A DNA stretch of 64,000 bases, taken from contig CANTUV010000004.1 of assembly GCA_947685225.1 (NCBI GenBank), positions 15,035,001-15,099,000 of the forward strand, in the 5' to 3' direction. The translations under genes were made by a program, and so were the position numbers. The notes below the pieces were generated by a model, which was not told where the DNA came from, made no database searches, and saw only the letters and a program-made list of their open reading frames with translations. Positions 10,748 to 20,259 of the stretch are shown here, piece by piece. The stretch's first letter is position 1. Each line of letters begins with the position of its first letter. The DNA comes from Garcia nutans (lineage: Eukaryota > Streptophyta > Magnoliopsida > Malpighiales > Euphorbiaceae).

Positions 10748-11545
10748 CTAATTCTTTCTAAGCAATTTGAAGATAGGCTCACAAATTGTTGTGAGTTTTT
10801 CTATGAAACTACTAATGTATTGTAATTTACCAATAAATCCCCAAACTTCTCTCTCCATCTTTGGGGCTGGCATATCCCTGATTGCTTTAACTTTGTCAGG
10901 ATCAATCTTAATGCCATTTGGACCAATCACATGTCCCAATAATTTACTTGAGGTAACAACGAACACACACTTCTTCGGGTTTAACCTTAGCTTATATTTC
11001 AAAGCTCTATCAAAGAATAATTCTAAGTTTTGGAAGTGTTGTTCCCTTGTATTTGATTTAACCATCATATCATTAGCATATACTTCAACTTCTTTATGCA
11101 TCATGTCATGAAATAATGTGGTGGCCATCCTTTGATAGGTTGCTCCAACATTCTTTAAGCCGAATGGCATCAGCATATAACAAAATATACCCCATGTAGT
11201 AATGAAAGCAATTTTGGCTTTTTCCTCTTGGGCCATTAACACTTGATTGTATCCGAAAAATCCATCTACAAACGAGTGTAGCACACTAGAGGCTGCACTA
11301 TCAATGAGAACATCTATATGAGGTAAAGGAAAATCATCCTTAGGGGAAGCCTTGTTCAAATCTCTATAGTCCACACAGACCCTTATTCTTCCATCTTTCT
11401 TTGGCACAGGTACTATATTGGTTAGCCAATATGGATATTTTATCACTTCATGGAACTTCACTTGTATTTGCTTAGTGACCTCTTCTTTAACCAATTCAGC
11501 CCACTCAAGTCTTAATTGCCTAAGCTTTTGTTTGACAGGTTTCAC
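10748..11545 (-). pseudogene. Element A reverse transcriptase
   Basis: Open for 265 codons. Order: WLTNIVPVPKKDGRIRVCVDY, RDLNKASPKDDFPLPHID, FFGYNQVLMAQEEKAKIAF, MLMPFGLKNVGATYQR, then VYANDMMVKS at the active site. Gypsy reverse transcriptases normally have Y-V-D-D here, so one catalytic aspartate has become asparagine. The palm-thumb part (GHVIGPNGIKIDPDKVKAI) is present. The enzyme would be dead even if translated. Confidence 0.9.
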
Positions 11546-12859
11546 GTGAGTGTAAGCAGGAATATGATGCTCAGCTATGTCTTAATCTATTCCAGGCATA
11601 TCCTCATAAGACCAAGCAAACACTTCTTCATACTTTTTGAATATTTTTTCAAATCTCTCTCTCTCCTCAATAGTAGGGTCAGATGCTATGCTAATGTTTT
11701 TAGGATTTTCAATTGTTCCCAAATTTAATGATTGCGTGTTAACAGAATTAATATTAAAGATGCTCATGTAACTACTATTTGAATGTATGCAACCATCAGG
11801 AGAAACATCACACAAGTAAGCAAAATCAGACTTTATTACATACATTTTGGAAAAAGAAAACATCATCATCCTCATACAAAGCAGACAAATTAAAATCAAA
11901 ATCAAAATCATTGTTCTCAAAATCATAAGGCAAGGATGTCTTCAAACTTTTCTTCAACCAGGGCAGCAATCTCCTCCGGAGTCTTCTCGGCTTTCATGAA
12001 AGCTTCATTCTTCTCTTTTGGATTGGATTCTTTGCTTGTTGGCAGGGTGAGCTCTTTATTCACTTGCTTCACTAGCTCGGCCACATCTGCAAAAATTTCA
12101 AAACCAAGGATCAACTTTCCCATGAACATGATTGGCTTGGGCTTTCCTTGGAGTGGTCCCATGTCAGGAGCTTTGAAAAAAATCTCTTCAAGTGGTGGGA
12201 AGCTCATCTTCTCACTCTTCTTTGGCTGGACATCATTGTTTTCATCATATCCCAACCCTTTCTTGGAAGTTTGAGTTCTAAAGTCTGACACCTTAGTCAA
12301 ACCGGCCTTACCCTTTCCAAGACCAACTCCGGGAAGATAGTTCATGTTCTTCATCATATTCAAGACTTTGGAGTCCACTACTTCTTCATCATAAATTGCA
12401 GCTACTTGAAAACCATTGAGAGGCCTCTCAATCATTAGAGCATTAACAATCTCATTATCTTCAGCTTCGATGACCACCATCTCATCTCCGTTAGGGAACT
12501 TGATCTTTTGATGAAGGGTGGAAGGAACTCCACCAAGAGGATGAAACCATGGTCATCCCAAGAGTAAGGCGAAGGTAACCGGTATGTCTAAAACAACAAA
12601 TTCAACAATAGATTCAATTGGACCAGCCTTGACAGTAGCTTTGAAAGTCCCTTCGGTGTGTCTCTTAGTGTTGTCATAAGCCCAAATTGTTACCTCGGTC
12701 TGGTTTAGACCTCTAGTTGACATAGCTAGCTTTGGCAATACCTTAAGTGGACAAACATTTATGGCGGACCCATCATCGACCATTACACATGGAGTCCTCT
12801 TCCCCTTGACTTCTATTTTGATAAAGAGAGGGCGGATGTGATCTCTCCCCTCCTCTAGT
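11546..12859 (-). pseudogene. Element A protease and linker region
   Basis: Reading from 12859: GRDHIRPLFIKIEVKG, then VDDGSAINVCPLKVLPK, a Tat-type retropepsin active site, and VLDIPVTFALLLG followed by a stop just before PWFHPLGGVPSTLHQK. Next comes VIEAEDNEIVNALMIERPL and a G-rich block (LPGVGLGKGKAGLTKV) resembling a G-patch. After a frame change at 11923 an acidic linker leads into reverse transcriptase. At least two stops and one frameshift. Confidence 0.8.
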
Positions 12860-12864
12860 AAGTC
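12860..12864. repeat. Target-site duplication of solo LTR H, left copy
   Basis: AAGTC, repeated exactly at 15407-15411. Confidence 0.9.
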
Positions 12865-13934
12865 TGTAATATCCTTAATTATGCCCTAGTAGTCTTGGTG
12901 TTATTGTTGTTGCACTTGAATTATGTATATATTGTAATAAGTTGATAAGAAATTGGAAGAGAATGTTTATGTATGGTGATTGGGAAAGGAAATAGGGTTT
13001 AGAGACAAGTTTATATGTTGTGTATATGGTGATATATATAACATATAAAGTGGTCAAAATGGAAAGTCAAGGTGTTGGATAGTGGAGGAAGATATTTCTT
13101 TTATTATTGAGTAATTACATAATTGGGCACATAAGAGACAAAATGTTAGTTATATAGTTAAGGGTATTTTGGTAATTGTTTGAATTGAAATACTTGGTGG
13201 AGATTAAAGAAGAGTTTACTTTGTTTCTTGTGGTTCATATTTCTTCTTTCTTCTTGGTGTGGCCGGCTGAACAAAGGGACAAGGAGAGCAAGAGGATAAT
13301 TGAAGGTTTTGATGATTTTAAGCTTGGATTGGAAGGAGTTTTCAAGTTTACAAGTTGGAATTTCAAGGAATTTCATTAATTGGTAAGTTTTCTATTGTTT
13401 GCCTTTGTTATTTTTGAAGCTTGGTTTGAGTTGGGTTGTGTTTTGATGATGGTGTGATTAAATGGGTTATGGTGTGATTTTAAGTGTTGATTTTGCTTGT
13501 TAGATGAGAAGTTGAGTTGGTGTTGGTATTGGAAGTGGTTGTGTTGAGTTTGTGTTAGGGTTTGAGTTTGTAAGTGTTGTCAATGTTATAGAAATTGATA
13601 TATTATATTATTGTTTGGATTAGGTTTTGGAAGAAGTGGTTTATCTTAATTGTAAAGTGAACAATCTTTGGAAGAGAAGATTTCTTGGAGTTGTTTGAGT
13701 GTTTATAAGGTAAGTACAACTATTTGTTTACAAACATGCATATAATGTGTAAGCTTAACATTCTTTTGGTTGTAAATGTGTTGTGGTATCAAATGTGTTA
13801 TTAATGTGTTTTGATGATGTAAATAAGTATTGAGGATGTTGATTGTGTCCATTTTAAATGAGGTTATGTTGTGTATAATGTGTTTGATGTTAAACAAAAG
13901 AAAGTTTGTTAAAGTTAGGGTTTATGCATGAGAC

Positions 13935-14155
13935 ACGTGAATTGGGGCGGTCGCGATTATTGAAGTGCTGTCGCGACTTAGATCGAACTTCTGACCGCGA
14001 AACCTACTGTGTTAAGGTTTCATCTTTGATTGTGAAGTGCGGTCGCGACTCAGATCGGACTTCTGACCGCGAAACCTACTGTGATAAATTTTATCTTTTG
14101 ATTGTGTAGAACGGTCGCGACTTAGCTTGGTGCGACCGCGATAGTCGTTCTGTTC
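13935..14155 (+). repeat. CG-rich inverted-repeat cluster in LTR H
   Basis: Three spaced units with GGTCGCGACT and CTGACCGCGAAACC words. Arms pair within a unit (GCGGTC with GACCGC; CGGTCGC with GCGACCG in the last). Surroundings are strongly AT-rich. It is at the same LTR position where B carries ACACG...CGTGT hairpins. Confidence 0.7.
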
Positions 14156-14376
14156 TGTTTTATTTGAAGTAAGTGAAGAATGTAAAGCATGTTGCTTATA
14201 TGATAATGTAATGTGAATTGTGATTGATTATGATAATTAAGATGATATGTGAGGCCATTGTGATTGGGCCAAGATGATTCAAATGAAATGGTTGAGGCAT
14301 GATTGCCTAATAAATTATGAATTGTGAAATGAATTGAGAAAGAATAAATGAAATGTTAGTATGCCTAATGTGTTAA

Positions 14377-14746
14377 TTCAACTTTCAGAGTCCTGTATTT
14401 GATGGCATGCCTATAACTCATTGGATAGGCGAAATGGGAGGCCCGTAAGCCGAGTCCAATTTGAGTAATGTTTATGAATCACTGGATAGGTGAAATGGGA
14501 GGCCCGTAAACCGATTCCAGTTGTAAAATGTGAATATGGAATGATGGTGAAATGGGAGACCCGTAAACCACTTCCATTTGAGAATTTGTAACAGTCTAGC
14601 CAGGTTGAGGATCTCCTCATGTTAATGGGTTGATGGTCCAAGAGACTGGGTCTGTTACGCTATCCATGGATAGAGATATGATATATATTGCCTACGGGCT
14701 TGATGATTGTGTTATTGAATCAAACACAAGGACTCTGAACTTTGAA
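14377..14746 (+). other. Structured LTR block in H: inverted-repeat clamp enclosing three covarying stem-loops
   Basis: Clamp arms TTCAACTTTCAGAGTCC (14377-14393) and GGACTCTGAACTTTGAA (14730-14746) are complementary at 15 of 17 positions. Inside are three copies of outer stem - GGY - GAAATGGGAGR - CCCGTAA - RCC - outer stem. The outer stems are ATTGGA/TCCAAT (14420-14460), ACTGGA/TCCAGT (14481-14521) and ATGGAA/TTCCAT (14536-14577); the inner pairs are GGC/GCC, then GGT/ACC twice. A further stem pairs GTAACAG (14588-14594) with CTGTTAC (14652-14658). C and B carry equivalents. Confidence 0.75.
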
Positions 14747-14979
14747 TAACATATTAGGGTGTTTTGGGCCCAGATATGTCTTAGGTTTAATGTAATTTAG
14801 GATTTATGAATCGTGACCATTGCCTAATGAAATTGATGAGTAATGATAAATTATTATGTTCTGAAATGTAATTATGGTATGATAATTTATGATGAATAAG
14901 TTATGACTTGCTATGTATTATTTACTTGATTGAGTGTCATGAGCATTGCATCAAGCATTTTGATAGTGTAGTTGTTTTA

Positions 14980-15016
14980 CTAAGCCGTTGGCTTAGCGCG
15001 ATTGTGTTCATCGCGC
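14980..15016 (+). other. CTAAGCC double hairpin near the end of LTR H
   Basis: CTAAGCC (14980-14986) pairs with GGCTTAG (14990-14996); directly after it, GCGCGA (14996-15001) pairs with TCGCGC (15011-15016). Equivalent pairs occur in B, C and E. Confidence 0.7.
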
Positions 15017-15406
15017 AGGTGTTAGAGAAGAACCCGAGAGATCCACTAGACCGAGTGAGTCTAGGAATTGAAGAGTCGTGTAGGACTTAAAGATCAAAGA
15101 GAAAGCTGCCAATCATGTATAGACTCTTTATGTTTTGTAAAGTATTGGATTTAATGTATATGTATATAATTTTGTAAACTTGTACTTGGACATATTTATA
15201 TATGCAAATACATTTGATAAATTCCGCTGCGTATTAAATCAAATGTTTATACTTATTTTGTTTTATTTTAATAGTAAATACCATTATACTATATATATAT
15301 ATATTGCAAATTGTTTATGGAAAAATGTAGCATTCTTAGGTTCTATGTATGTTCATTACATGGTGGTGATATGTAGTGAACGTATTTGGAATTTAGGGGT
15401 GTTACA

Positions 15407-15411
15407 AAGTC
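15407..15411. repeat. Target-site duplication of solo LTR H, right copy
   Basis: AAGTC, exact copy of 12860-12864. Confidence 0.9.
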
Positions 15412-16252
15412 CGCATCCAAAAAAAAAACTGCTTCCATATTAACTTCACTCTTTTCTTGAACATCTTCACATTTTATTACTTCTCCAATTTTTATGAAGT
15501 TGATTAGCTCCTCCAGTGTCATGGAGGTAGAGATTGGCATGCTAGCCAAGGCTTTGGCCATAGTTTCTCGGTGCTTTTTAGAAGTAGCTAATAAGTCCCA
15601 AATGCTAACACTTGCTTGGGTTCTTTTCAATTGCTTGAGCACAGCATCATCTTCTTCTTCTTTATTTCCTACTTTAACTTCCTTTCCCTTATTAGTTTCT
15701 ACCTCCTTAGGTGGTGGCCTTGCATAAGGCTTACCAGATCTAGTGTTCATTACTTCATCTTCTTCGAGCTCGGACCAAGTCCACTCCTCCTTCTTGGATA
15801 TAAGATCATCATCACTATCGCTTGAATCCCAAAACACATTGACAACACAAATTGTTACTTCCTTAGCCACCTTAACTTGTTTAATTCCACCAAATACCTC
15901 TTCTTCTTTGGTTGCTTCTTTACCCACATCTTGAAAAGAAGACATGACAAAATCCTCATGCAAACCTCCTCCAATCATGAAGGTTGCCAGCGGCGGTACT
16001 CTATTGAACTTTAGTAATGGGTTGTCTTTGGGTTTGGCTTATTTGGCTCGGATAGCTTACCATTATCAATTAGATTTTGGATCTCATGTCTCAACCTTAC
16101 ACATCTATCCGTGTCATGCCCTTGCATTTGATGAAATTGGCAAAATGCTTTAGTGTCGAAATTAGGTGGGAGAGGGTTAGGAAAAGGGCGAGGATTTTAG
16201 GGTTGTAGTAATCCCTTTCTTTGAAGTTTATTGAGAACCCAAGACATCGACT
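15412..16252 (-). pseudogene. Element A gag C-terminal part with CHHC finger, running into protease region
   Basis: From 16252 downward: a proline-rich stretch, then FCQFHQMQGHDTDRCVRLRH, a C-x2-H-x5-H-x4-C finger of the kind seen in Tat gag-pol, and EIQNLIDNGKL. After a frame change near 15990 comes a 200-residue acidic region (WDSSDSDDD, WTWSELEEDEVMNTRSGKPY, TSKKHRETMAKALASMPI). The frame ends at the insertion of H and continues at 12859. At least one stop lies upstream of the finger. Confidence 0.7.
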
Positions 16253-16257
16253 TCCCT
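16253..16257. repeat. Target-site duplication of element C, left copy
   Basis: TCCCT, repeated exactly at 25543-25547. Confidence 0.92.
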
Positions 16258-19245
16258 TGTAACATCCAAAATTTTTTGAAAATTTCTAATTTTTGGGAAA
16301 TTGGACAAAATAAATTATAATTTAAAAGGATAAATTAAATTAATGATTTTAAATGAAAAATGAAGAGATTTTAAATGAAAAAGTGGAATATATATGTGAT
16401 ATATATGCAAAATATATATAACATATATAAAAGTCAACACTTTTTAAAAGAAAAGGGTATTTTGGTAATTAAATCTTATAAATTCAAAATTAATAAAATA
16501 ATTCAAAAAAAATTAATTTTGAATGGAAGGGGGAAATTAGGACTTTTAGTTTATTAAAAAAATAATTAAATATTAAATATTAAATAATTTTAATATATAT
16601 ATATATGTGGTTAAAAAAAAAGATGAAAAGGAAAGAATATTAAAAGTCTTCTTCTTCTCAAGAACGTGGCTTCCATGGAAGTTTGAAGACCAAGGATTTT
16701 GCTTCTTCCATACTCCATAAATTAAAGGAATTAACAAGTTTCAAGTGAATTTTTGGTGATTTCCACCAAAATTAGTAAGTTTCCATCTCTTTTCTTTGAA
16801 TTCCTTGAAAATTTAGATTATGTGAGAATTTAATTTTTCTGTAGGATGTTATAATTGTTGGAATTGGTGTGTATGATGTTATTTTGGGTATTTAACAATG
16901 ATTCTAAGGTTAGATTGAAGAGATGATGGAGTTTGGTTAAAGAATGGTGAAGAGAGAGAATTTAGGGTTATGGATTCTTGGGGTTTTGAAAACATGAACT
17001 TTAATTATGCAAATTGTTTCCAAATGAGTTGTTTTGATTCATAAACAAGTATTTTAAAGTCAAATATTGGATTTGGTTGTGTTGGGTTGGAGTTTGAGAA
17101 TGGAAGTGGAGATTTAGGGTTTTGGAAAAGTGATTTTTCCAAAGTGGTTGAATTGTGTGATTTTATTTGTTTAAGCATGTTGTTTAGTGTTAAAAGTGAT
17201 GAATATAAGCTTGGAATGAGTTATGGATTGTGTTGGAATGGAAAACCTTCAATGGGGGAAGGTTAGGCCATTTTTGAGATTTTTTGTATAAGAGTGTATT
17301 TTTATAATGTAAATGATTTAAATGTATTAAAATATGTTTTTAATAATATAAATAAACTTAAAACACTAATTAATTGTAGTAGAATGAAATTCCAATGTTG
17401 AAGTAAGGAAAGGCTAAATTTTTAGAAATTTGTAGGAGTGATGTGTAATTATGATTTAATGTTGGACATGCCATTAAATGTAATACTAAATGATTATTTG
17501 CTATCACATTTGGTTTAGGCATTGAGGGAGATTGATTTGCTTCATCCAAGCGGTGAAGGGCAAGTTAGAAAGATTGGATTGAAGGTTGTTTTTAGCTTGC
17601 TTTGTGTTGCTAGTGGAGGTATGTACAAACTTTGAATATAGTGTTTATATTTGCATAACATTTGGACTTAACACATTTTGGTTGAAAAATGTGTTAAGCT
17701 ACTTGGTTCATTGATTGTGTATGAATAATATGCTATGACATTTGTAATGTCATATATGTGTTAAATGCATTGTGAAAAGCCATTGATAATGGCTAATTTG
17801 TGTAACATGTGAAATATGCATATTATGTGAAAATAACCAAAGTAATTGGGTAATGTGTTGTGAATGCAAAAATGAGATATGTGTAATAATGAAATGAATT
17901 GATATTGATAAATATAAGAAAAGTGAGAAAGATGAGAAAGATGTGAAAAATGAGAAAAGTGAGAAAAAAAAAGTGAAAATAAGGCAATGTGCCTAGATTG
18001 AATATGTAAAAATGAGAAAGAGATTAATAATGAGAAATATGAATAAATTGTGTGCCTAGTATGTTATTCAATTTTCAGAGTTCTGGGTTTGGCGGCATGC
18101 CTATGATTGCCTACGGGCTATACGCTGGAATGGTGAAAAGATTGGGTCGTAAGCCAGGCCAGCTGATAAATATGATGTTTTTGGGGTGAAAAGATTGGGT
18201 CGTAAGCCTCAAAAATTGTAGCAGTCTAGCCGAGTTGAGGACCAAGATACTGGGGCCTAAGGATCTAGCCGGGTTAAGGTCCAAGAGATTTGGGCTGTTA
18301 CATTATCCATGGATATATATATTAGCTACAGGGCTAGACACATGGTGTCATTATGGACCAAAGCAGTAACTCTAAAATTTGAATAGCATATTAGATATTT
18401 TTGGGCCCATGCTTGTCTTTGTTTTAATGTGAATTATGAATTATGATAAAATTGAGTAATATAATGTTATGAGTTGTGCTTATGAAATATTTAAAAAATA
18501 TATAAGAAAGTGGATTGATGTGACATCTATATGCATTATGCATTTCGTATTGCATTGAGTTATATTGTTATTATCAAAGTTTGTACTACTAGGCTTCGGC
18601 TTAGCGCGATTGTTTCCATTGCATAGGTGATAGGATAGACCCAGTTGAGCCAGAGAGTTCTTCTAGACCTGGTCGGGTCTAGACTTGTAGTTGAGCTTGT
18701 AGAGTTGCTATCGAGATCAGAAACACTGCCAGCAACATGTATATATTTTTATGTTATTGTACATTTTGAGTTTTCTGCATAATATATTATGTTTTAAATT
18801 TTACGTATTGTATATTATAAAGAATGTTTGGGTCAATGTATTTGAAATGGGAGAGTAAGTGTGTTTTAAATTATATATATCTATATGTATAAATGTTTGA
18901 GAAAATTGGTGAAATTGAGAAGTATGGTTGAGAGGGTGATTGAAAATTATTGGGAGTGTTTTCTTTTTGCAGGTTGAGTAATTGCTAAATTTTGGTATAT
19001 CCAAAATACGGACAAAACTCTAGCAAATTTTTCCCAGAGATTTATATATATATTATTTATTTTGGGTTCTTATAATAAGTAAATAATATTTATATTCTAT
19101 TTAATTTTTATATATTTAGAATTTAAAATTTTAAATTGGAAAAAAATTTTAGTAAATTCGTCTGTGACAGTTTTATACCGTATATGCGTATTTTACATAT
19201 GCTAGAAATATGTTTTGTATGTATATAGGGTATAACGGTGTTACA
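16258..19245 (+). repeat. 5' LTR of element C
   Basis: TGTAACATCC to GTGTTACA, 2988 bp. It contains the clamp block (18067-18383) and a GGCTTCGGCTTAGCGCG hairpin near 18590. No coding. Confidence 0.92.
18067..18383 (+). other. Structured LTR block in C (5' copy): clamp with two covarying stem-loops
   Basis: Clamp arms TTCAATTTTCAGAGTT (18067-18082) and AACTCTAAAATTTGAA (18368-18383), 14 of 16 paired. Two loops share GGT-GAAAAGATTGGGTCGTAA-GCC, but their outer stems differ completely: GCTGG/CCAGC (18124-18163) and TTTTTG/CAAAAA (18178-18215). The same block recurs in the 3' LTR at 24364-24680, clamp 15 of 16 paired. GTAGCAG and CTGTTAC form a further stem. Confidence 0.75.
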
Positions 19246-19251
19246 TTTATT

Positions 19252-19265
19252 TTGGTATTAGAGCC
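19252..19265 (+). other. Primer binding site of element C (initiator-Met tRNA type)
   Basis: TTGGTATTAGAGCC a few bases after the LTR. It differs by one base from the usual plant TGGTATCAGAGC site. Confidence 0.85.
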
Positions 19266-19391
19266 TAGGTTTGAGGTTCTCGACCTAGGTGGGATCATAA
19301 AAAGAGAAATGTAATTTTTGAATGTATTGGCACTGGCCGTTTTTGATCTCTGATATAGTATCTTCTACTTTTTTTGCAGATATAGGTAGTT

Positions 19392-20259
19392 ATGGCATCT
19401 CGGCCGCATCAGGCTGCTGAGGTTAGTGCAAAGAGTGTGGCTCTAGATGAGGGTAGAGACGGAGATAGAGTTGTATCTGCTGGTGAGGCATCTGTTTCTG
19501 TGCCTGTGAGACCAGCAATTGATGAGGTTCTACCTGGCTAGGTATGACATCTGGTAGAGTTATTGAGGTAGGCTCCAGTTCCACAGCCGCCACAGCCACA
19601 GCCGCAGCCGCAGTTGCTAGTGAGGCAGTATGATAAACTGAGAAAGTATGGAGCTAAGGACTTTGTTTGTACTACAGATCCTGCTGTAGCTGAGCAATGG
19701 CTAGACTGGGTTCAGAGGATATTTATTCAATTACAGGCTAGTCCAGAAGAGAAGTTTGATTATGCCATATCTCTTCTGCAGAGAGATGTATATGATTGGT
19801 GGAAGACGGTTCCACATGCTCTGGATGATCCACCAGTCTTGACCTATGATGATTTCCTGCGGGAATTTGAGCAGAAGTATACTCTGAGAGAGTATAAAGA
19901 TGCAAAGAAGATGGAATTCCTGAGTCTGAGACAGGATACCAGGATAGTGACTGAGTATGAGATCGAGTTTATCCGGTTGAGTCACTATACTGGTGGGATA
20001 ATTTCTGACGAGTTTGACAGGTGTAGGAGGTTTGAGGAGGGACTGAGACCCTCTATCATGTGCATCATTGCAGGCTCTCGGTATCAAAATTTCTCCCTGT
20101 TAGTTGCAGCTGCCAGGAGTGTTGAGAGGGCGCAGAGTCTTGCAGCAGCTATCAAGGTTGAGGAGACCAGAGTCAGGAGACCCCAGAGTGAGGCAGGGTC
20201 TTCATCAGTGAAGAGAGGCCGAGGGGGACATTTTCAGAGGTTTAGTAGGAGTCAGGGGT
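19392..20259 (+). pseudogene. Element C gag
   Basis: ATG at 19392 gives MASRPHQAAEVSAK, with in-frame stops near 19540-19575. The frame is open again from 19614: VRQYDKLRKYGAKDF, DPAVAEQWLDWVQRIF, EEKFDYAISLLQRDVYDWW, FLREFEQKYTLREYKDAKK and RRFEEGLRPSIMC, the retrotransposon gag domain. It aligns to residues 75-290 of the B polyprotein. It ends in a stop after GRGGHFQRFSRSQG; the CCHC knuckle region that follows in B survives only as out-of-frame remnants. Confidence 0.85.

Larger units (their letters stand above)
12865..15406 (+). mobile_element. Solo LTR H (Tekay/Del-type, same family as element B)
   Basis: 2542 bp, TGTAATATCC to GGGGTGTTACA, flanked by an exact 5-bp duplication and interrupting the protease region of A. 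Its start matches the minus-strand start of the B LTR (shared words ATAGGGTTTAGAGA, TATATGTTGTGTATATG, GATATATATAACATATAAA), and the ends match too, so it belongs to that family or a sister. No internal region remains, so one LTR was probably left after unequal recombination between the two. It carries a CG-rich inverted-repeat cluster (13935-14155) and a structured block (14377-14746). Small ORFs inside are not credible genes. Confidence 0.88.

Noticed and set aside
14420..14577. Hammerhead ribozyme, because of GAAA next to stems
   Set aside because: No CTGATGA strand or cleavage triplet on either strand in the right order.
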